Positions 22,789-32,791 of a stretch of DNA of 49,426 nucleotides are shown one piece after another. The DNA is from Bacilli bacterium (GTDB lineage: Bacteria > Bacillota_I > Bacilli_A > RFN20 > CAG-449): positions 1 to 49,426 of the forward strand of contig CAAEFC010000004.1 of assembly GCA_900755065.1 (NCBI GenBank). The letters run 5' to 3'. Positions within the stretch are counted from its first letter, which is position 1; each line of letters starts with the position of its first letter. The position numbers and the translations under genes are program-made. The notes below the pieces were generated by a model. The model was not told where the DNA came from. It ran no database searches and saw nothing but the letters and a program-made list of their open reading frames with translations.

Positions 22789-23736
22789 ATGAATGCTATC
22801 GAAATTTTCAAGAAACTTATTGGCGAAAGATTGACGCCACTGATCGTGAAATATGATCCATATAAGGATGTGTTTACGACACACCCTTATAGACATATAT
22901 TCGATGATAATTTTGAAAGAACGTTTACGGATGTTATTTTCGATAGTATTATATTTTATGCCTATGAAAAAGATGAAATAGAAAAAGAATATCAAAAAGG
23001 ACATTTAGCCGATTTGCGCAGAGCCTCTCGTGTGGCTTATGAGAACCGTGTGCCTAAAACCGAAAAAGAAACAGACGGTTTGTTAGGCGAATTAACATTA
23101 GATAGTTTTATAAAACTGTTCTTTCCAGATATAGAAATGCTATACTCTCGTGCAAAATATTTGGAAAGAAGACCGCATAAAGAAGAACTCGTCGAGCGTA
23201 AAGGACACGAAATCAAAGGCTACGATGGTATGGTCTTTTCAATTGAAAACGGCCAAAAATATTTTTGGGTCGGACAAGTTAAAACGGGAGATTGGGAGTA
23301 TTGTCTATCCGCGATAAAAGACGATATAAACAAAAGTATTATCAAACACTACTTTGCCGATGCTGTTGCAATACTTTGCGACATTATGAGAGCGGTCCAT
23401 AGTTCTTCTGAGAAATTGAGTAAAATTATAGATGATATCAATGATATTATTTTTGATTGTAATAGCAACCGTGCGGAACAAACAGTAAAAATATTACAAT
23501 ACTTTAAGCAAGAACAGATTGTAATACGAGTTCCGTGTTTGTTGATGCCGGACGAATCGAACTATGACGATAGTAGTAAATTGATTGATAATATCAAAGT
23601 GAAAGTGAAAAATGCGTTCAAAGAATTTATTTTAGATAATAACGATAATCTTGATATAGAAGTGTTATTGCTTGTTTTTCCTTTGCGTAATTTGAGAAAA
23701 GTGCGCAAACTCTTTTTGGAGGCGCGCAAAGTATGA
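22789..23736 (+). CDS. hamA: Hachiman defence nuclease HamA (DUF1837)
   Basis: 315 residues. The second half carries the DUF1837 signature: IKGYDGMVFSIENGQ followed by WVGQVKTGDW and DDINKSI. In a PD-(D/E)xK reading, Asp146 and Gln163-Val-Lys165 form the active site; homologues I recall have GExK there, so Glu to Gln is a variation. GELTLDSF at 100-107 gives the upstream Glu helix. ATG 22789 lies behind AAGGAT. The stop overlaps the hamB ATG (ATGA at 23733-23736). In known Hachiman systems, HamB restrains HamA until it senses DNA damage and HamA then degrades DNA. Confidence 0.8.
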   Translation: MNAIEIFKKLIGERLTPLIVKYDPYKDVFTTHPYRHIFDDNFERTFTDVIFDSIIFYAYEKDEIEKEYQKGHLADLRRASRVAYENRVPKTEKETDGLLGELTLDSFIKLFFPDIEMLYSRAKYLERRPHKEELVERKGHEIKGYDGMVFSIENGQKYFWVGQVKTGDWEYCLSAIKDDINKSIIKHYFADAVAILCDIMRAVHSSSEKLSKIIDDINDIIFDCNSNRAEQTVKILQYFKQEQIVIRVPCLLMPDESNYDDSSKLIDNIKVKVKNAFKEFILDNNDNLDIEVLLLVFPLRNLRKVRKLFLEARKV

Positions 23737-26105
23737 ACGCTTTACAACTATTAAAAGAAGCAACTCATCTTATTAATAAAGCCGAACTTACAAATGACAG
23801 TAAAAACAGACTTAAAGATATTTTGTGCTATTTATCCGAATGGAGAAATAATCATCCGACAGAATGTGTACAATATCCGCAACTGGAATTTGTATTATAT
23901 AATGCGAGCCGCAAATTAAGAACTTTCGGTTACAATCGTTTAAATAATTTTGACAATAGCATAATAAATTTTAGTAACGATTTAATTGCCTTTAAAGATA
24001 CAGCTATTGACGAATTTTATAAAACCGAATCAGGATTTATTTTAGATAGCGAGCAAAAAGATGTTCTTGACACTTTCGAGAACGCAGACGGTAAATTATT
24101 TTTAAGTGCTCCTACGTCATTCGGCAAAACTTTTTTGCTTAAAGAAATAATTTATAGACATCACGAAAATTATAGAAATATTGTAATCGTGTTGCCTACT
24201 GTTGCTCTATTGATTGAAGTTACGGAAGAAATTGACGACTTCAATGAGAAACATAGCTTGGGTTACACTATATACAATTCGATTTATAAAGACTTGGAAT
24301 TATCCGAACGAAATATTTTTATTTTAACACCCGAAAGAGTTTTGCGATTATTGGCTATTGTTCCGGATATTGAACTTGATTTCTTCTTTTTCGACGAAAT
24401 ATATAAAATAGATGAAGATGTGGCATTGTCAAGTGAAGATGATGTAAATAATAAAATTGAACTTAGAAACGACAATCCCCAGCGAGACGAGCAAGATCAT
24501 CGAGCTGTGGCATTCAGATTAGCATTATATTTTCTTTTGAAAAAATGCAATTCTTGTTATTTAGCCGGCCCGTTTATCGAATTAAATAATTTAAAAGATG
24601 GTTTCAATAGAATGCTCGAAAAGCATCATATTGCAACGAAGGAAATCACTTTTATCCCCACATTGAAAAATAAGATTGATTTTCATGGAAAAACATATAA
24701 GTATTCCTCACCATTTGAAAATTATAATGAAAGTACAACTTCTAATAAGTCTATAGAAAAATTAATTTATGTAGCCAATAGATTGCAATTCTCTAAAACA
24801 AATCAAGCAATAGTTTATTGTTTATATCCGACTTATACTGAACAAAACGCAAGGGAATTTTCTGACAGTTATAAAGACCCGTCCCCTATTGATTCAAGTA
24901 TTCAGATGTTTATAGAACATTTGGAGAAAAATTACAATTTTACTTTTGGTGATAAAAGAAGTTCGTTTGATAGCTGGGATTTTGTATATGCGCTTCGTAA
25001 TCAAATCGGTATACATAACGGTAAATTTCCCAAATATTTTCAACGGGAGATTATGCGCCGTTTTAATGACGGAGCGATGAGTACATTGTTTTGCACCTCT
25101 ACTATTGTTGAAGGCGTCAATACAAACGCTAAAACAGTGGTTGTGTATAATAATCCTTCGGGAAAGACAGACGAAGGTAAAAAATTTTTATTGCTTAATA
25201 TAAACGGAAGAGCAGGTAGATACCAGCATCATTTTATTGGTAACATAGTTTATCTTAGCGATAAGAGTCTTAAAACCGTAAATTGTGCCGGCATTTCTCT
25301 TGATTTCAAACCGTATAATACAGAATTACTTTTAAGCGATTTGGATTTAGAAAATATTGATGATGAAGATTTATCGTTAAATAATAAGACACGCAAGACT
25401 GCACTAAAATTCAACAAGCAACTGTTGCCCGATGATGTTTTTGAACAAAACCGCTTGATTGAGCGTAAAAAACAAGAAAGAATTCTATCGATAATACTCG
25501 ATAAAGTCGAATCGTTTATCGGTATAGAGAGAGCGTCGATAGAAGATTTTATTTATAGAGATTATTTTGAAGCTATCTTGAATATTTGGTCAGAAATCGG
25601 CGAGATTAAACCTGCGCAAGTTGAGGCAATTAAAAGCTTTTCAATAAATTTTGCGAAGAATAGTTATCAAGGCGTATTGGAGTACAGTTTTAGTAAATAT
25701 GATTCGCAAACGGATGAACATAAATTTGTTAATGAAACTTATAGAAAAGTTTTTCGTAACGTAAAAGATACCATCGAATATCAACTTCCGAGGATCATAA
25801 GTTTATTTGAATCTTTGATAATTCAAGCTTTTGAGATTAAAAAGATTCAATTGCATAAACCGATAGATTTGAGCAATATTATTCGATTTTTCGAAATTGG
25901 AGCGACTTCTCCTCTTGGTATAGACATGATAGAAAAAGCTATTCCTATCGTCACTGTTAAAAAAATAGATCGTATACAATTCAATACAGCAGAACTAGAG
26001 GAACAACGTAAAGAATTTAAAAAACTTTTCATACAAATGGAAAATCAATTTGATCAATATGAAAAATATTATCTTATCGATTACATAAAGAAATATTGTT
26101 ACTAA
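23733..26105 (+). CDS. hamB: Hachiman defence helicase HamB
   Basis: 790 residues. Superfamily 2 helicase: Walker A region SAPTSFGKT at 125-133, Walker B DEIY at 221-224 (FFFFDEIYKID), motif VI NINGRAGRYQHH, and a long helical C-terminal region. SAPTSFGKT and DEIY are typical of the HamB/Brr2-like defence helicases. It is translationally coupled to hamA through a 4-nt overlap. No frameshift is visible, so the pair looks intact. It is strongly AT-rich compared with the flanking core genes. A different DUF1837-helicase pairing is the main alternative. Confidence 0.82.
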   Translation: MNALQLLKEATHLINKAELTNDSKNRLKDILCYLSEWRNNHPTECVQYPQLEFVLYNASRKLRTFGYNRLNNFDNSIINFSNDLIAFKDTAIDEFYKTESGFILDSEQKDVLDTFENADGKLFLSAPTSFGKTFLLKEIIYRHHENYRNIVIVLPTVALLIEVTEEIDDFNEKHSLGYTIYNSIYKDLELSERNIFILTPERVLRLLAIVPDIELDFFFFDEIYKIDEDVALSSEDDVNNKIELRNDNPQRDEQDHRAVAFRLALYFLLKKCNSCYLAGPFIELNNLKDGFNRMLEKHHIATKEITFIPTLKNKIDFHGKTYKYSSPFENYNESTTSNKSIEKLIYVANRLQFSKTNQAIVYCLYPTYTEQNAREFSDSYKDPSPIDSSIQMFIEHLEKNYNFTFGDKRSSFDSWDFVYALRNQIGIHNGKFPKYFQREIMRRFNDGAMSTLFCTSTIVEGVNTNAKTVVVYNNPSGKTDEGKKFLLLNINGRAGRYQHHFIGNIVYLSDKSLKTVNCAGISLDFKPYNTELLLSDLDLENIDDEDLSLNNKTRKTALKFNKQLLPDDVFEQNRLIERKKQERILSIILDKVESFIGIERASIEDFIYRDYFEAILNIWSEIGEIKPAQVEAIKSFSINFAKNSYQGVLEYSFSKYDSQTDEHKFVNETYRKVFRNVKDTIEYQLPRIISLFESLIIQAFEIKKIQLHKPIDLSNIIRFFEIGATSPLGIDMIEKAIPIVTVKKIDRIQFNTAELEEQRKEFKKLFIQMENQFDQYEKYYLIDYIKKYCY

Positions 26106-26143
26106 GGGTATATTAGACTATAAAGAAAAGAAAGCAAATATTC

Positions 26144-26224
26144 ATGCGCAGTTCAGTCGCAGAATATCTTACTTATGTTGCTTCAGCCGGCGGCGAAACA
26201 AAGGACATAGATGTTCATTACTAA
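26144..26224 (+). pseudogene. N-terminal scrap of a RhuM-like virulence protein
   Basis: 26 codons reading MRSSVAEYLTYVASAGGE...IDVHY then a stop. This matches the usual start of RhuM-family proteins (R-S-AE-L-Y-A-GG---V-Y), which often lie in restriction-modification islands. The rest is absent. Confidence 0.45.
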
Positions 26225-26814
26225 GTTATATATGTCTGATTTGAACAAATACATACTTGAACTTGAAAAGCATTTCGAAAAAGGCAAAAAGGATGCGGTG
26301 AAGTTTTTTCGAGAAAAGTTTTCCGATAAATACAATGAAAAGCAAATTAATGCCATTCTTAAAACAAATAAGCCATTTTTTGTAACTTGCATACAAATTT
26401 TAGAAAATAGTTGGAAAGAATCCAGGAGAAGACTACGCGAAGATTTATGGTTTATATAGTCGGGCAATTCATCCGTCCGTTATTGATTTTTATATGAATG
26501 AAAATATAGGGAAAACTATACCTAATATATTGTTTCTAATACTGAAAGAATATAAGTTCTTACCGATATCGCAACTTGCTTTTAGCAGTTACAGTGCTTT
26601 AATATACGCATCAAATATTTCGAGGAAATATAAGGAGTTAGTTCGTCAAGAGTGTAAAATTCTGATAGATATAAGCAAGGCGTTTGGTAGATTTTTTAAT
26701 AAAAACTATATGTTGGATACATTGTTGAGTATAAATCTCTTGATGAGCGAGATGTGTAACGATAAACTACTTGGTCTATGTGAGCAAGTTAAATCCAAAT
26801 GGAAAATTCCATAG
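26211..26814 (+). pseudogene. Unknown protein of about 200 residues split by a frameshift
   Basis: The first frame (ATG 26211) ends at 26459. The other frame, readable from about 26426 (PGEDYAKIYGLYSRAIHPSV), runs to 26814 with no stop. Joining them near 26425 gives one continuous protein, so this is one gene with a frameshift rather than two genes. The IYGLYSRAIHPSV phrase is reminiscent of small helical abortive-infection-type proteins, but I do not recognise the family. Confidence 0.4.
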
Positions 26815-27135
26815 GATATGTTCTCATTGTTTTATAAATGTTATATAACTTACTTCCCGCATGAGGAACATTTTAAGTTGCTTGAGGATCACGAACGGGT
26901 AAAAATGATAATATGTCATTGGAATCGATCATGATTCTATCCTCCTTATTTTGTCTTTGACAACACAATTATAAGTGAGGATTTTTTATTTTTAAGCGTT
27001 TTGCTAGTAGATAAAATATGGCCCTATTTAGATTGCTTAGCGCTTTTTAAGAAAAATCTCGTAAAAGTTGCACAAAAATATCGAATTTAATGCTCATTTG
27101 TGTTAAAATACTGACAATTGATTTGAGGTAACTCT
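26815..27135. other. Intergenic stretch, no gene seen
   Basis: Very AT-rich. A possible -10, TAAAAT, near 27107 may drive the downstream HTH remnant and the restriction gene. Nothing else is supported. Confidence 0.4.
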
Positions 27136-27300
27136 ATGTTGGATTATGCAAAGAAAATAAAAGAATATCGCGAGAGAAAATTCTTAATGTTAGTTACGTT
27201 TTTGTATATAGATGGGAAGCAGGACGATTTGAACCAAACATGGAAACCAAAAAGAAACTTGTCTCTCTTTACTGAGATAGGCATGAAAATACATGATTAA
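27136..27300 (+). pseudogene. Decayed XRE-type HTH regulator
   Basis: One frame gives 54 codons (MLDYAKKIKEYREKKFL...FTEIGMKIHD), but the middle of the DNA reads NVSYVFVYRWEAGRFEPNM in another frame, a clear XRE recognition-helix and wing pattern. Two compensating indels and a lost helix explain this. It precedes the type ISP gene by 19 nt and may once have controlled it. Confidence 0.55.
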
Positions 27301-27319
27301 TTAAGAGAGGAAGACAAAT

Positions 27320-27916
27320 ATGAATAGATATGATAATTTTACACAATATATCGATTTCCAGTTGGTGCTTACTGAATTAAAATCACGAGGAAATAATAAA
27401 TCTGAGCAGGGTACATTATTTGAATTATTTTGTAAAAAGATATTATTAACTTCTCCATTTTTTAGTGATGATGTAAGCGAAGTTTGGACGTGGAAAGAAT
27501 TTCCTGGTAACGCTGGTAAACATGATACGGGCATTGATTTGGTCGTTAAGGACAAACAAGGATTATACTGGGCTGTCCAATGTAAATTTTATGACAAAGA
27601 TGCAACTGTTTCAAAAGCAGAAATAGATTCATTTATTTCTGCTTCAACAAGAAAATTTAAGATAGATAATCAAGAATTCGAATATTCTCACAGACTCGTT
27701 TTTTCTACTACTGATAATATCAGTTTAAATGCATCAGGATTATTTACAACGATTGGCCCGGAGACGCTTTTAGAGTGTGGGATAGATTGGAAACATTTTA
27801 GTTTAGATGATATTGATGCGATGAAAATTGTATCTAAAAAATCCCCTAAACCACATCAGATTGATGCTATAAATGACTGTATAAATAGCTTTAAAATAAT
27901 AAACGTGGTCGTTTAG
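27320..27916 (+). CDS. Type ISP restriction enzyme, N-terminal Mrr-like nuclease part (frameshifted)
   Basis: 198 residues behind GAGAGGAAG. A Mrr-type PD-(D/E)xK nuclease: Glu35 helix (GTLFELFCKK), Asp73 (GIDLVV) and Gln87-Cys-Lys89 (WAVQCKF). The frame ends in FKIINVVV-stop, but the next codons in the -1 frame read NNKRGRLVMACGTGKT, the normal entry to the helicase domain. Losing one A from the AAAA run at 27893-27896 would explain it exactly. The nuclease is therefore cut off from its motor unless the shift is bypassed or is a sequencing error. Confidence 0.8.
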   Translation: MNRYDNFTQYIDFQLVLTELKSRGNNKSEQGTLFELFCKKILLTSPFFSDDVSEVWTWKEFPGNAGKHDTGIDLVVKDKQGLYWAVQCKFYDKDATVSKAEIDSFISASTRKFKIDNQEFEYSHRLVFSTTDNISLNASGLFTTIGPETLLECGIDWKHFSLDDIDAMKIVSKKSPKPHQIDAINDCINSFKIINVVV

Positions 27917-27918
27917 TT

Positions 27919-30900
27919 ATGGCTTGTGGAACCGGGAAAACTTTTACTTCCTTGAAAATAGTTGAAGCACTTTATAATGAAGAGAAAAAAACACTGGACT
28001 TTAGTTTTCAGACACAATTTAATATTTTATATTTAGTTCCTTCAATTGCCTTATTATCTCAAACAATAATTGAATGGAAAACACAACAAGAGTTTTCTGC
28101 AGATGTAAGAACATTTGGCATTTGTTCAGATGAAACTGCAGGACAAATAAAAAAGAAGAAGAGAAGTGATGAAGATGCTATTTTGGTTCAAATGCCAATT
28201 CCAGCTACTACTGATGTGAACAAGATATCAAACGAATATAAGAGATTCCCAACTAAAATAAATATTTTCTTTTCTACTTATCAATCCATAGATGTTGTGT
28301 CTCAAGTTGCAGGAAAAAATGATATAAATTTTGATATTGCTGTTTGCGATGAAGCTCATCGTACTATTGGTGCATATAAACAAAATGATGATGAAACTTC
28401 AAACTTCGTGAAAATACACGATGATAGTTTTATTCAATGTAAAAAACGCCTTTATATGACAGCAACAGAAAAAATATATTCATCAAATGCAAAACAAGAA
28501 GCCGAAGAGGGTGGATGGAACGTATATTCTATGGATGATGAAAAAGTCTATGGCCCTATTTTTTACTATTTATCTTTTGGCGAAGCAGTAACAAAACAAT
28601 TATTAACTGATTATCGTTTGCTAGTTTTAAATATTAGAAAATCAGATGTTGCTAAACTCAAATTACCTGAATCCGCTTTTGAAAATTTGGATGATGCTTC
28701 TAGGATAGTCGGTTCTTTATCTGCAATATCAAAGATATCATCTGAATTATCACCTGATGAATTCATTCAGGATCCTAATCCTATGAAAAGAGCAGTTGCT
28801 TTTTGTTCGACCATTGCTCAGGCTAAAGCTATAGCAGAATCATATAACCATTTAGCCGATAATAAGTGTTTAGGTAAGGAATACATGCTGGATCAAGGTT
28901 TTGTAATCCCAAAAGCTAAATTAATTACCGGTCAAAATAATACTCGAGAAAAAAATAAGCTTTTAGATTGGCTAAGAGGAGATATAGAAGATGGTACCTG
29001 TCATATTTTGACAAACGCTAGATGTTTGAGTGAAGGTGTAGATGTACCTTCATTAGACTGTGTTATTTTCATGGCAAAAAAACGTTCTCAAGTTGATATT
29101 ATCCAAGCTGTTGGTCGTGTTATGAGAAAATTTGGTAGTGGAACAGAGAAAAAATATGGGTATATAGTTATTCCTGTGGTCATTAATAATGAAAAATTAA
29201 CAGATAAGACATTATCGAATAACGAAGAATATAAAGTCGTTTGGCAAGTAGTACAAGCATTAAGATCCCATGATGAAAGATTAGATACTGAAATAAATAA
29301 AATAGGTGTTACAGGTAAAATGCCAAACAGTATTTGCTTTGTTAATACTTTTGTCCCTCCTAGATCTAAAAAAGGAACAATTGTTGGTTCTAGAAAAAGA
29401 GAGTCTGAAGAAGGATGGGACACTGATGATCCGACTCTTCAAAACGAACGGGGAGATTTTTCAATTCCTATTCCTAGTGATGAGGAATTAAAGAAAAACG
29501 AACAATTATTTAGCGCTTTGTTAGTTAAGCATTGTGGAAATAGGCTTTATTGGGAGGACTGGTCTAAAAATATTGGCGATGTTACTAATAATGTTGCATT
29601 AAAAATAAAACAACAAATAGACACAGAAGAAAAAGCTAAAAAATTATTTTCTAAGTTTTTAAATGATTTTAGAAAGTTGCTAAACCCTGGAATTACTGAA
29701 CTTGATGCGATAAATATGTTAGCTGAGCATGTTGTTACTCTTCCTGTTTTAAAAGCTATCTTTAATGAAAATAGCATGATTGATAATAATCCGGTTACTC
29801 AAATCATGGAATCCATGGTTAAAAAACTTAATAATTTCAGTAAGGAAATAGAAGAATTAAACCCATTTTACGATTCGGTTAAAAAGACTGTTGAAGGTGT
29901 AACTAGTTCAGAGGGTAGACAAGAAATTATAAGAAAACTTTTTGAGAAATTCTTCCAATATGCACTTCCTTCTTCGGCTGAGAAATTTGGCATAGTTTAT
30001 ACGCCTGTTGAAATTGTAGATTTTATTATTAATTCGATGTGTGATATTTTAAAGACTGAATTTGGAGAAACCATCACTAATCCAGGTATTAAAGTTTTAG
30101 ATCCGTTTACGGGAACAGGAACATTTATTGTTAGATTATTAGATAAATTAAAAGATTTAGGTATTAGCCAAGAAGAGCTAAAGGAAAAATATGAAAAAGA
30201 CATTTGGTGTAATGAGATAATGCTTCTTGCTTACTATATTGCTTTAGTTAATATCGAAGATACTTATGGTAAATTAAGCGGAGAATATAGGCCATTTAAT
30301 CACGCCGTTTTAACTGACACTTTTCAAATGGCAGAAAAGAGAATGTCTAAATTTTACCGAACTGCATTATTTGAAGAACAAGAGTTTAGTGAAGCTAATA
30401 ATAAAGCTAAAGAGGAAGATGAAACTGATATAAGAATAATTATCGGAAATCCTCCATATTCAGCTAAACAAAAAAATGCTGCTAATAATAACGCGAATTT
30501 ATCTTATTCATCTTTAGATAAAAGAATTCAAGATACATATTCAACCGGGTTGCAAATTACTAATAAAGCTGCTTTACACGATTCATATGTTAGGGCATTT
30601 AGATGGGCTTCCGATCGAGTTGGAGATACTGGAATTATTGCTTTTGTTACAAATGGTACTTTTATTGATAACATATCTTTTAGAAAATTTAGAAAAACAT
30701 TATCTAAAGAGTTTAGTAAAGTGTATGTATTAAATTTAAAAGGAAACTTTAGAAAATTTGACAAAAAAGAAGGAGAAAATATATTTGGAAATTCGTGCGG
30801 AACTACAGTTTGCATAACTTTTTTAGTTAAAAATCATAATAAATTGACTGAAAGTGATGTTCATTATTTTGAAATTGGTGATGGACTAAATAGGACGTCA

Positions 30901-32211
30901 AAACTAGAAGAATTAAAAAACAAACAAACATATTTAAATTTTGTATTTACTGAAATCAAAGCTGATTCAAATGGTGATTGGTTAAATAAGGTAAATCCTA
31001 AATTTTCAAGCTTTTATTCTATTGGGAGCAAGAAAAGTTTAGACCCATCCATCTTTGGCTGTTTTTATTCCCGGGGAATAACAAGCGGAAAAGATGGATG
31101 GGTCTACTCCCTTGACAGAAATATGCTAATAAAAACGATGGACGAGTATGTAAACGCATTTAACAGTTTTGTAGATTATTTGCTAAAAAATAATGAATTT
31201 AATTCTCTGAAAAATTCAGATGATAAGAAAAAATTTGCAATGAATTGTTTTTCTAATAGCCAATTTGCCAGTATTAAAATTACTGAAGAGCAAGCTTTGA
31301 TGGCTGCTCGTGGAGAAAAAATTAAAAAAGAAAATACAAGAATATTAGTCTCCATGTTTAGGCCGTTTGTTAAAAAATATTGCTATTACAATAAAGCGTT
31401 AATACAAAGAACATATAGAATGGACAATTTATTTCCATCTGACAAAGACAATATAGTAATTACTACAACTGGGTTGGGTGGCAGTAAAAATCTTTCTTGT
31501 TTGGTATCTAATAAAATTGTTGACTTGAATTTGCAAGCTAGTGGAGCACAATGTTATCCGCTTTATTGGTATGATAATTCATCGAATAACTATTCTTTAT
31601 TTGGAATCGAAAAGGATGATTATTCTATTCAAGATAATGTAGTAAATAAATTTATTAATATTTATAATCAGTCTGACATTGATAAGGAAATGATTTTCTA
31701 TTACATTTATGCAGTTTTGCATAGTGAAAGGTACTTAAAATCATATTCAAATAATTTAGCTAAGGAATCTCCAAGAATACCTTTCCTAAATCATTTTAAT
31801 AAATATTATGAAATTGGAAAAAAACTTGCAAAACTCCATTTAAATTATGAAAAACAGCCTCCATATAAAGGTGTACACATTAAAATAAAAAAACAAGATT
31901 ACACTGTTAATAAAATTAAATTTTTAAGTAAAGACAGAATGGATGCGATCCTTTTTAATAATAGCATTGAAATTAGTAATATTCCTCTTAAAGTTTATAA
32001 TTACAAGGTAAACGGAAAGTCGCCTATTGAGTGGGTGTTAGACCAATATCAGTATACGGTTGATAAAGATTCTGGAATTATTAGTGATCCAAACAAATAT
32101 GATGAAGAAAAAGGCGGTAAATATATTCTTGATTTAATTTTATCTCTTCTAACAGTTAGCTTGGAAACTATAAAATTAATTGAAAGTTTGCCGCCATATG
32201 AAGAAATTTAG
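27919..32211 (+). CDS. Type ISP restriction enzyme, helicase-methyltransferase-specificity part
   Basis: Reads 1430 residues from ATG 27919, but the frame is open from 27895 and belongs to the gene beginning at 27320; together about 1635 residues, the size of LlaGI/LlaBIII. Domains in order: SF2 translocase with Walker A (ACGTGKT), DEAH at 144-147, LYMTATE, and QAVGRVMRKFG; then the methyltransferase with DPFTGTGTF at 728 and NPPY at 844; then a C-terminal target-recognition region. Such single-chain enzymes methylate or restrict on their own. Here methylation could survive without the nuclease. It is AT-rich like the rest of the island. Confidence 0.85.
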   Translation: MACGTGKTFTSLKIVEALYNEEKKTLDFSFQTQFNILYLVPSIALLSQTIIEWKTQQEFSADVRTFGICSDETAGQIKKKKRSDEDAILVQMPIPATTDVNKISNEYKRFPTKINIFFSTYQSIDVVSQVAGKNDINFDIAVCDEAHRTIGAYKQNDDETSNFVKIHDDSFIQCKKRLYMTATEKIYSSNAKQEAEEGGWNVYSMDDEKVYGPIFYYLSFGEAVTKQLLTDYRLLVLNIRKSDVAKLKLPESAFENLDDASRIVGSLSAISKISSELSPDEFIQDPNPMKRAVAFCSTIAQAKAIAESYNHLADNKCLGKEYMLDQGFVIPKAKLITGQNNTREKNKLLDWLRGDIEDGTCHILTNARCLSEGVDVPSLDCVIFMAKKRSQVDIIQAVGRVMRKFGSGTEKKYGYIVIPVVINNEKLTDKTLSNNEEYKVVWQVVQALRSHDERLDTEINKIGVTGKMPNSICFVNTFVPPRSKKGTIVGSRKRESEEGWDTDDPTLQNERGDFSIPIPSDEELKKNEQLFSALLVKHCGNRLYWEDWSKNIGDVTNNVALKIKQQIDTEEKAKKLFSKFLNDFRKLLNPGITELDAINMLAEHVVTLPVLKAIFNENSMIDNNPVTQIMESMVKKLNNFSKEIEELNPFYDSVKKTVEGVTSSEGRQEIIRKLFEKFFQYALPSSAEKFGIVYTPVEIVDFIINSMCDILKTEFGETITNPGIKVLDPFTGTGTFIVRLLDKLKDLGISQEELKEKYEKDIWCNEIMLLAYYIALVNIEDTYGKLSGEYRPFNHAVLTDTFQMAEKRMSKFYRTALFEEQEFSEANNKAKEEDETDIRIIIGNPPYSAKQKNAANNNANLSYSSLDKRIQDTYSTGLQITNKAALHDSYVRAFRWASDRVGDTGIIAFVTNGTFIDNISFRKFRKTLSKEFSKVYVLNLKGNFRKFDKKEGENIFGNSCGTTVCITFLVKNHNKLTESDVHYFEIGDGLNRTSKLEELKNKQTYLNFVFTEIKADSNGDWLNKVNPKFSSFYSIGSKKSLDPSIFGCFYSRGITSGKDGWVYSLDRNMLIKTMDEYVNAFNSFVDYLLKNNEFNSLKNSDDKKKFAMNCFSNSQFASIKITEEQALMAARGEKIKKENTRILVSMFRPFVKKYCYYNKALIQRTYRMDNLFPSDKDNIVITTTGLGGSKNLSCLVSNKIVDLNLQASGAQCYPLYWYDNSSNNYSLFGIEKDDYSIQDNVVNKFINIYNQSDIDKEMIFYYIYAVLHSERYLKSYSNNLAKESPRIPFLNHFNKYYEIGKKLAKLHLNYEKQPPYKGVHIKIKKQDYTVNKIKFLSKDRMDAILFNNSIEISNIPLKVYNYKVNGKSPIEWVLDQYQYTVDKDSGIISDPNKYDEEKGGKYILDLILSLLTVSLETIKLIESLPPYEEI

Positions 32212-32248
32212 AAAAATAAGTATCTACTAATTGTGTTTGAAGTTTTTT

Positions 32249-32791
32249 ATGCAAAGTCAAGGTGTAATTTATATTCTTACGACCCCATCATTCCCTGACT
32301 ATGTTAAGATCGGATATGCGGATGATGTTCAAAAACGTTTGAAGGAACTAAATAGAAGTGAATGCATTCCTTTTGCTTTTAGACTATATGCATATTATGA
32401 AGTTCCTCGTCGACTTACCGATATGAAGCTTCATCAGATGATCGATAAACTTAATCCTAATCTTAGATCTATAGAGGAGTTTAATGGTAAGACAAGAAAA
32501 CGTGAATTTTATAATATGAGTCCTGCTGACGCCTATTCAATTTTAGAAACTATCGCTCAAATAAACGGGCTTGAAGACAACTTAGTTTTAGTTGAACCCT
32601 CTGCCAAAGAAGTTAAAGATGAAGCTGAAGAGATAAGAACTAAAAGAATTTCCTTTCCAAAGCTGGATTGGATGATCGAACAAGGATTAGTTAAAGAAGG
32701 CGATAAGATTTGTGCCATATCTCATCCTAATGAAGTGGCGACTATTATCGATGGGAAGCATTTGAAAATAATGGTGAAACTATGTCTATGA
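32249..32791 (+). CDS. T5orf172 (GIY-YIG-fold) protein with 3' frameshift
   Basis: 180 residues from ATG 32249 (TTG 32231 is less likely). GVIYILTTPSFPDYVKIGYADDVQKRLKELN is the GIY-YIG-related T5orf172/MUG113 domain. The frame stops at 32791, but a -1 frame opens at ATG 32782 and continues to 32922 (MNAFGCKVTGWPVIQSYALM, KTLSELREEKMRELE), which is the expected C-terminal tail of this family. The gene is thus frameshifted near 32785. Such genes often accompany restriction-modification loci; the domain may nick DNA, but the role is unproven. Confidence 0.7.
   Translation: MQSQGVIYILTTPSFPDYVKIGYADDVQKRLKELNRSECIPFAFRLYAYYEVPRRLTDMKLHQMIDKLNPNLRSIEEFNGKTRKREFYNMSPADAYSILETIAQINGLEDNLVLVEPSAKEVKDEAEEIRTKRISFPKLDWMIEQGLVKEGDKICAISHPNEVATIIDGKHLKIMVKLCL

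Noticed and set aside
27890..27896. Programmed -1 frameshift at TTTAAAA in the type ISP gene
   Set aside because: The heptamer is not in the reading frame needed (codons are TTT AAA, not T-TTA-AAA), and the A-run is short for transcriptional slippage. A one-base deletion is simpler.
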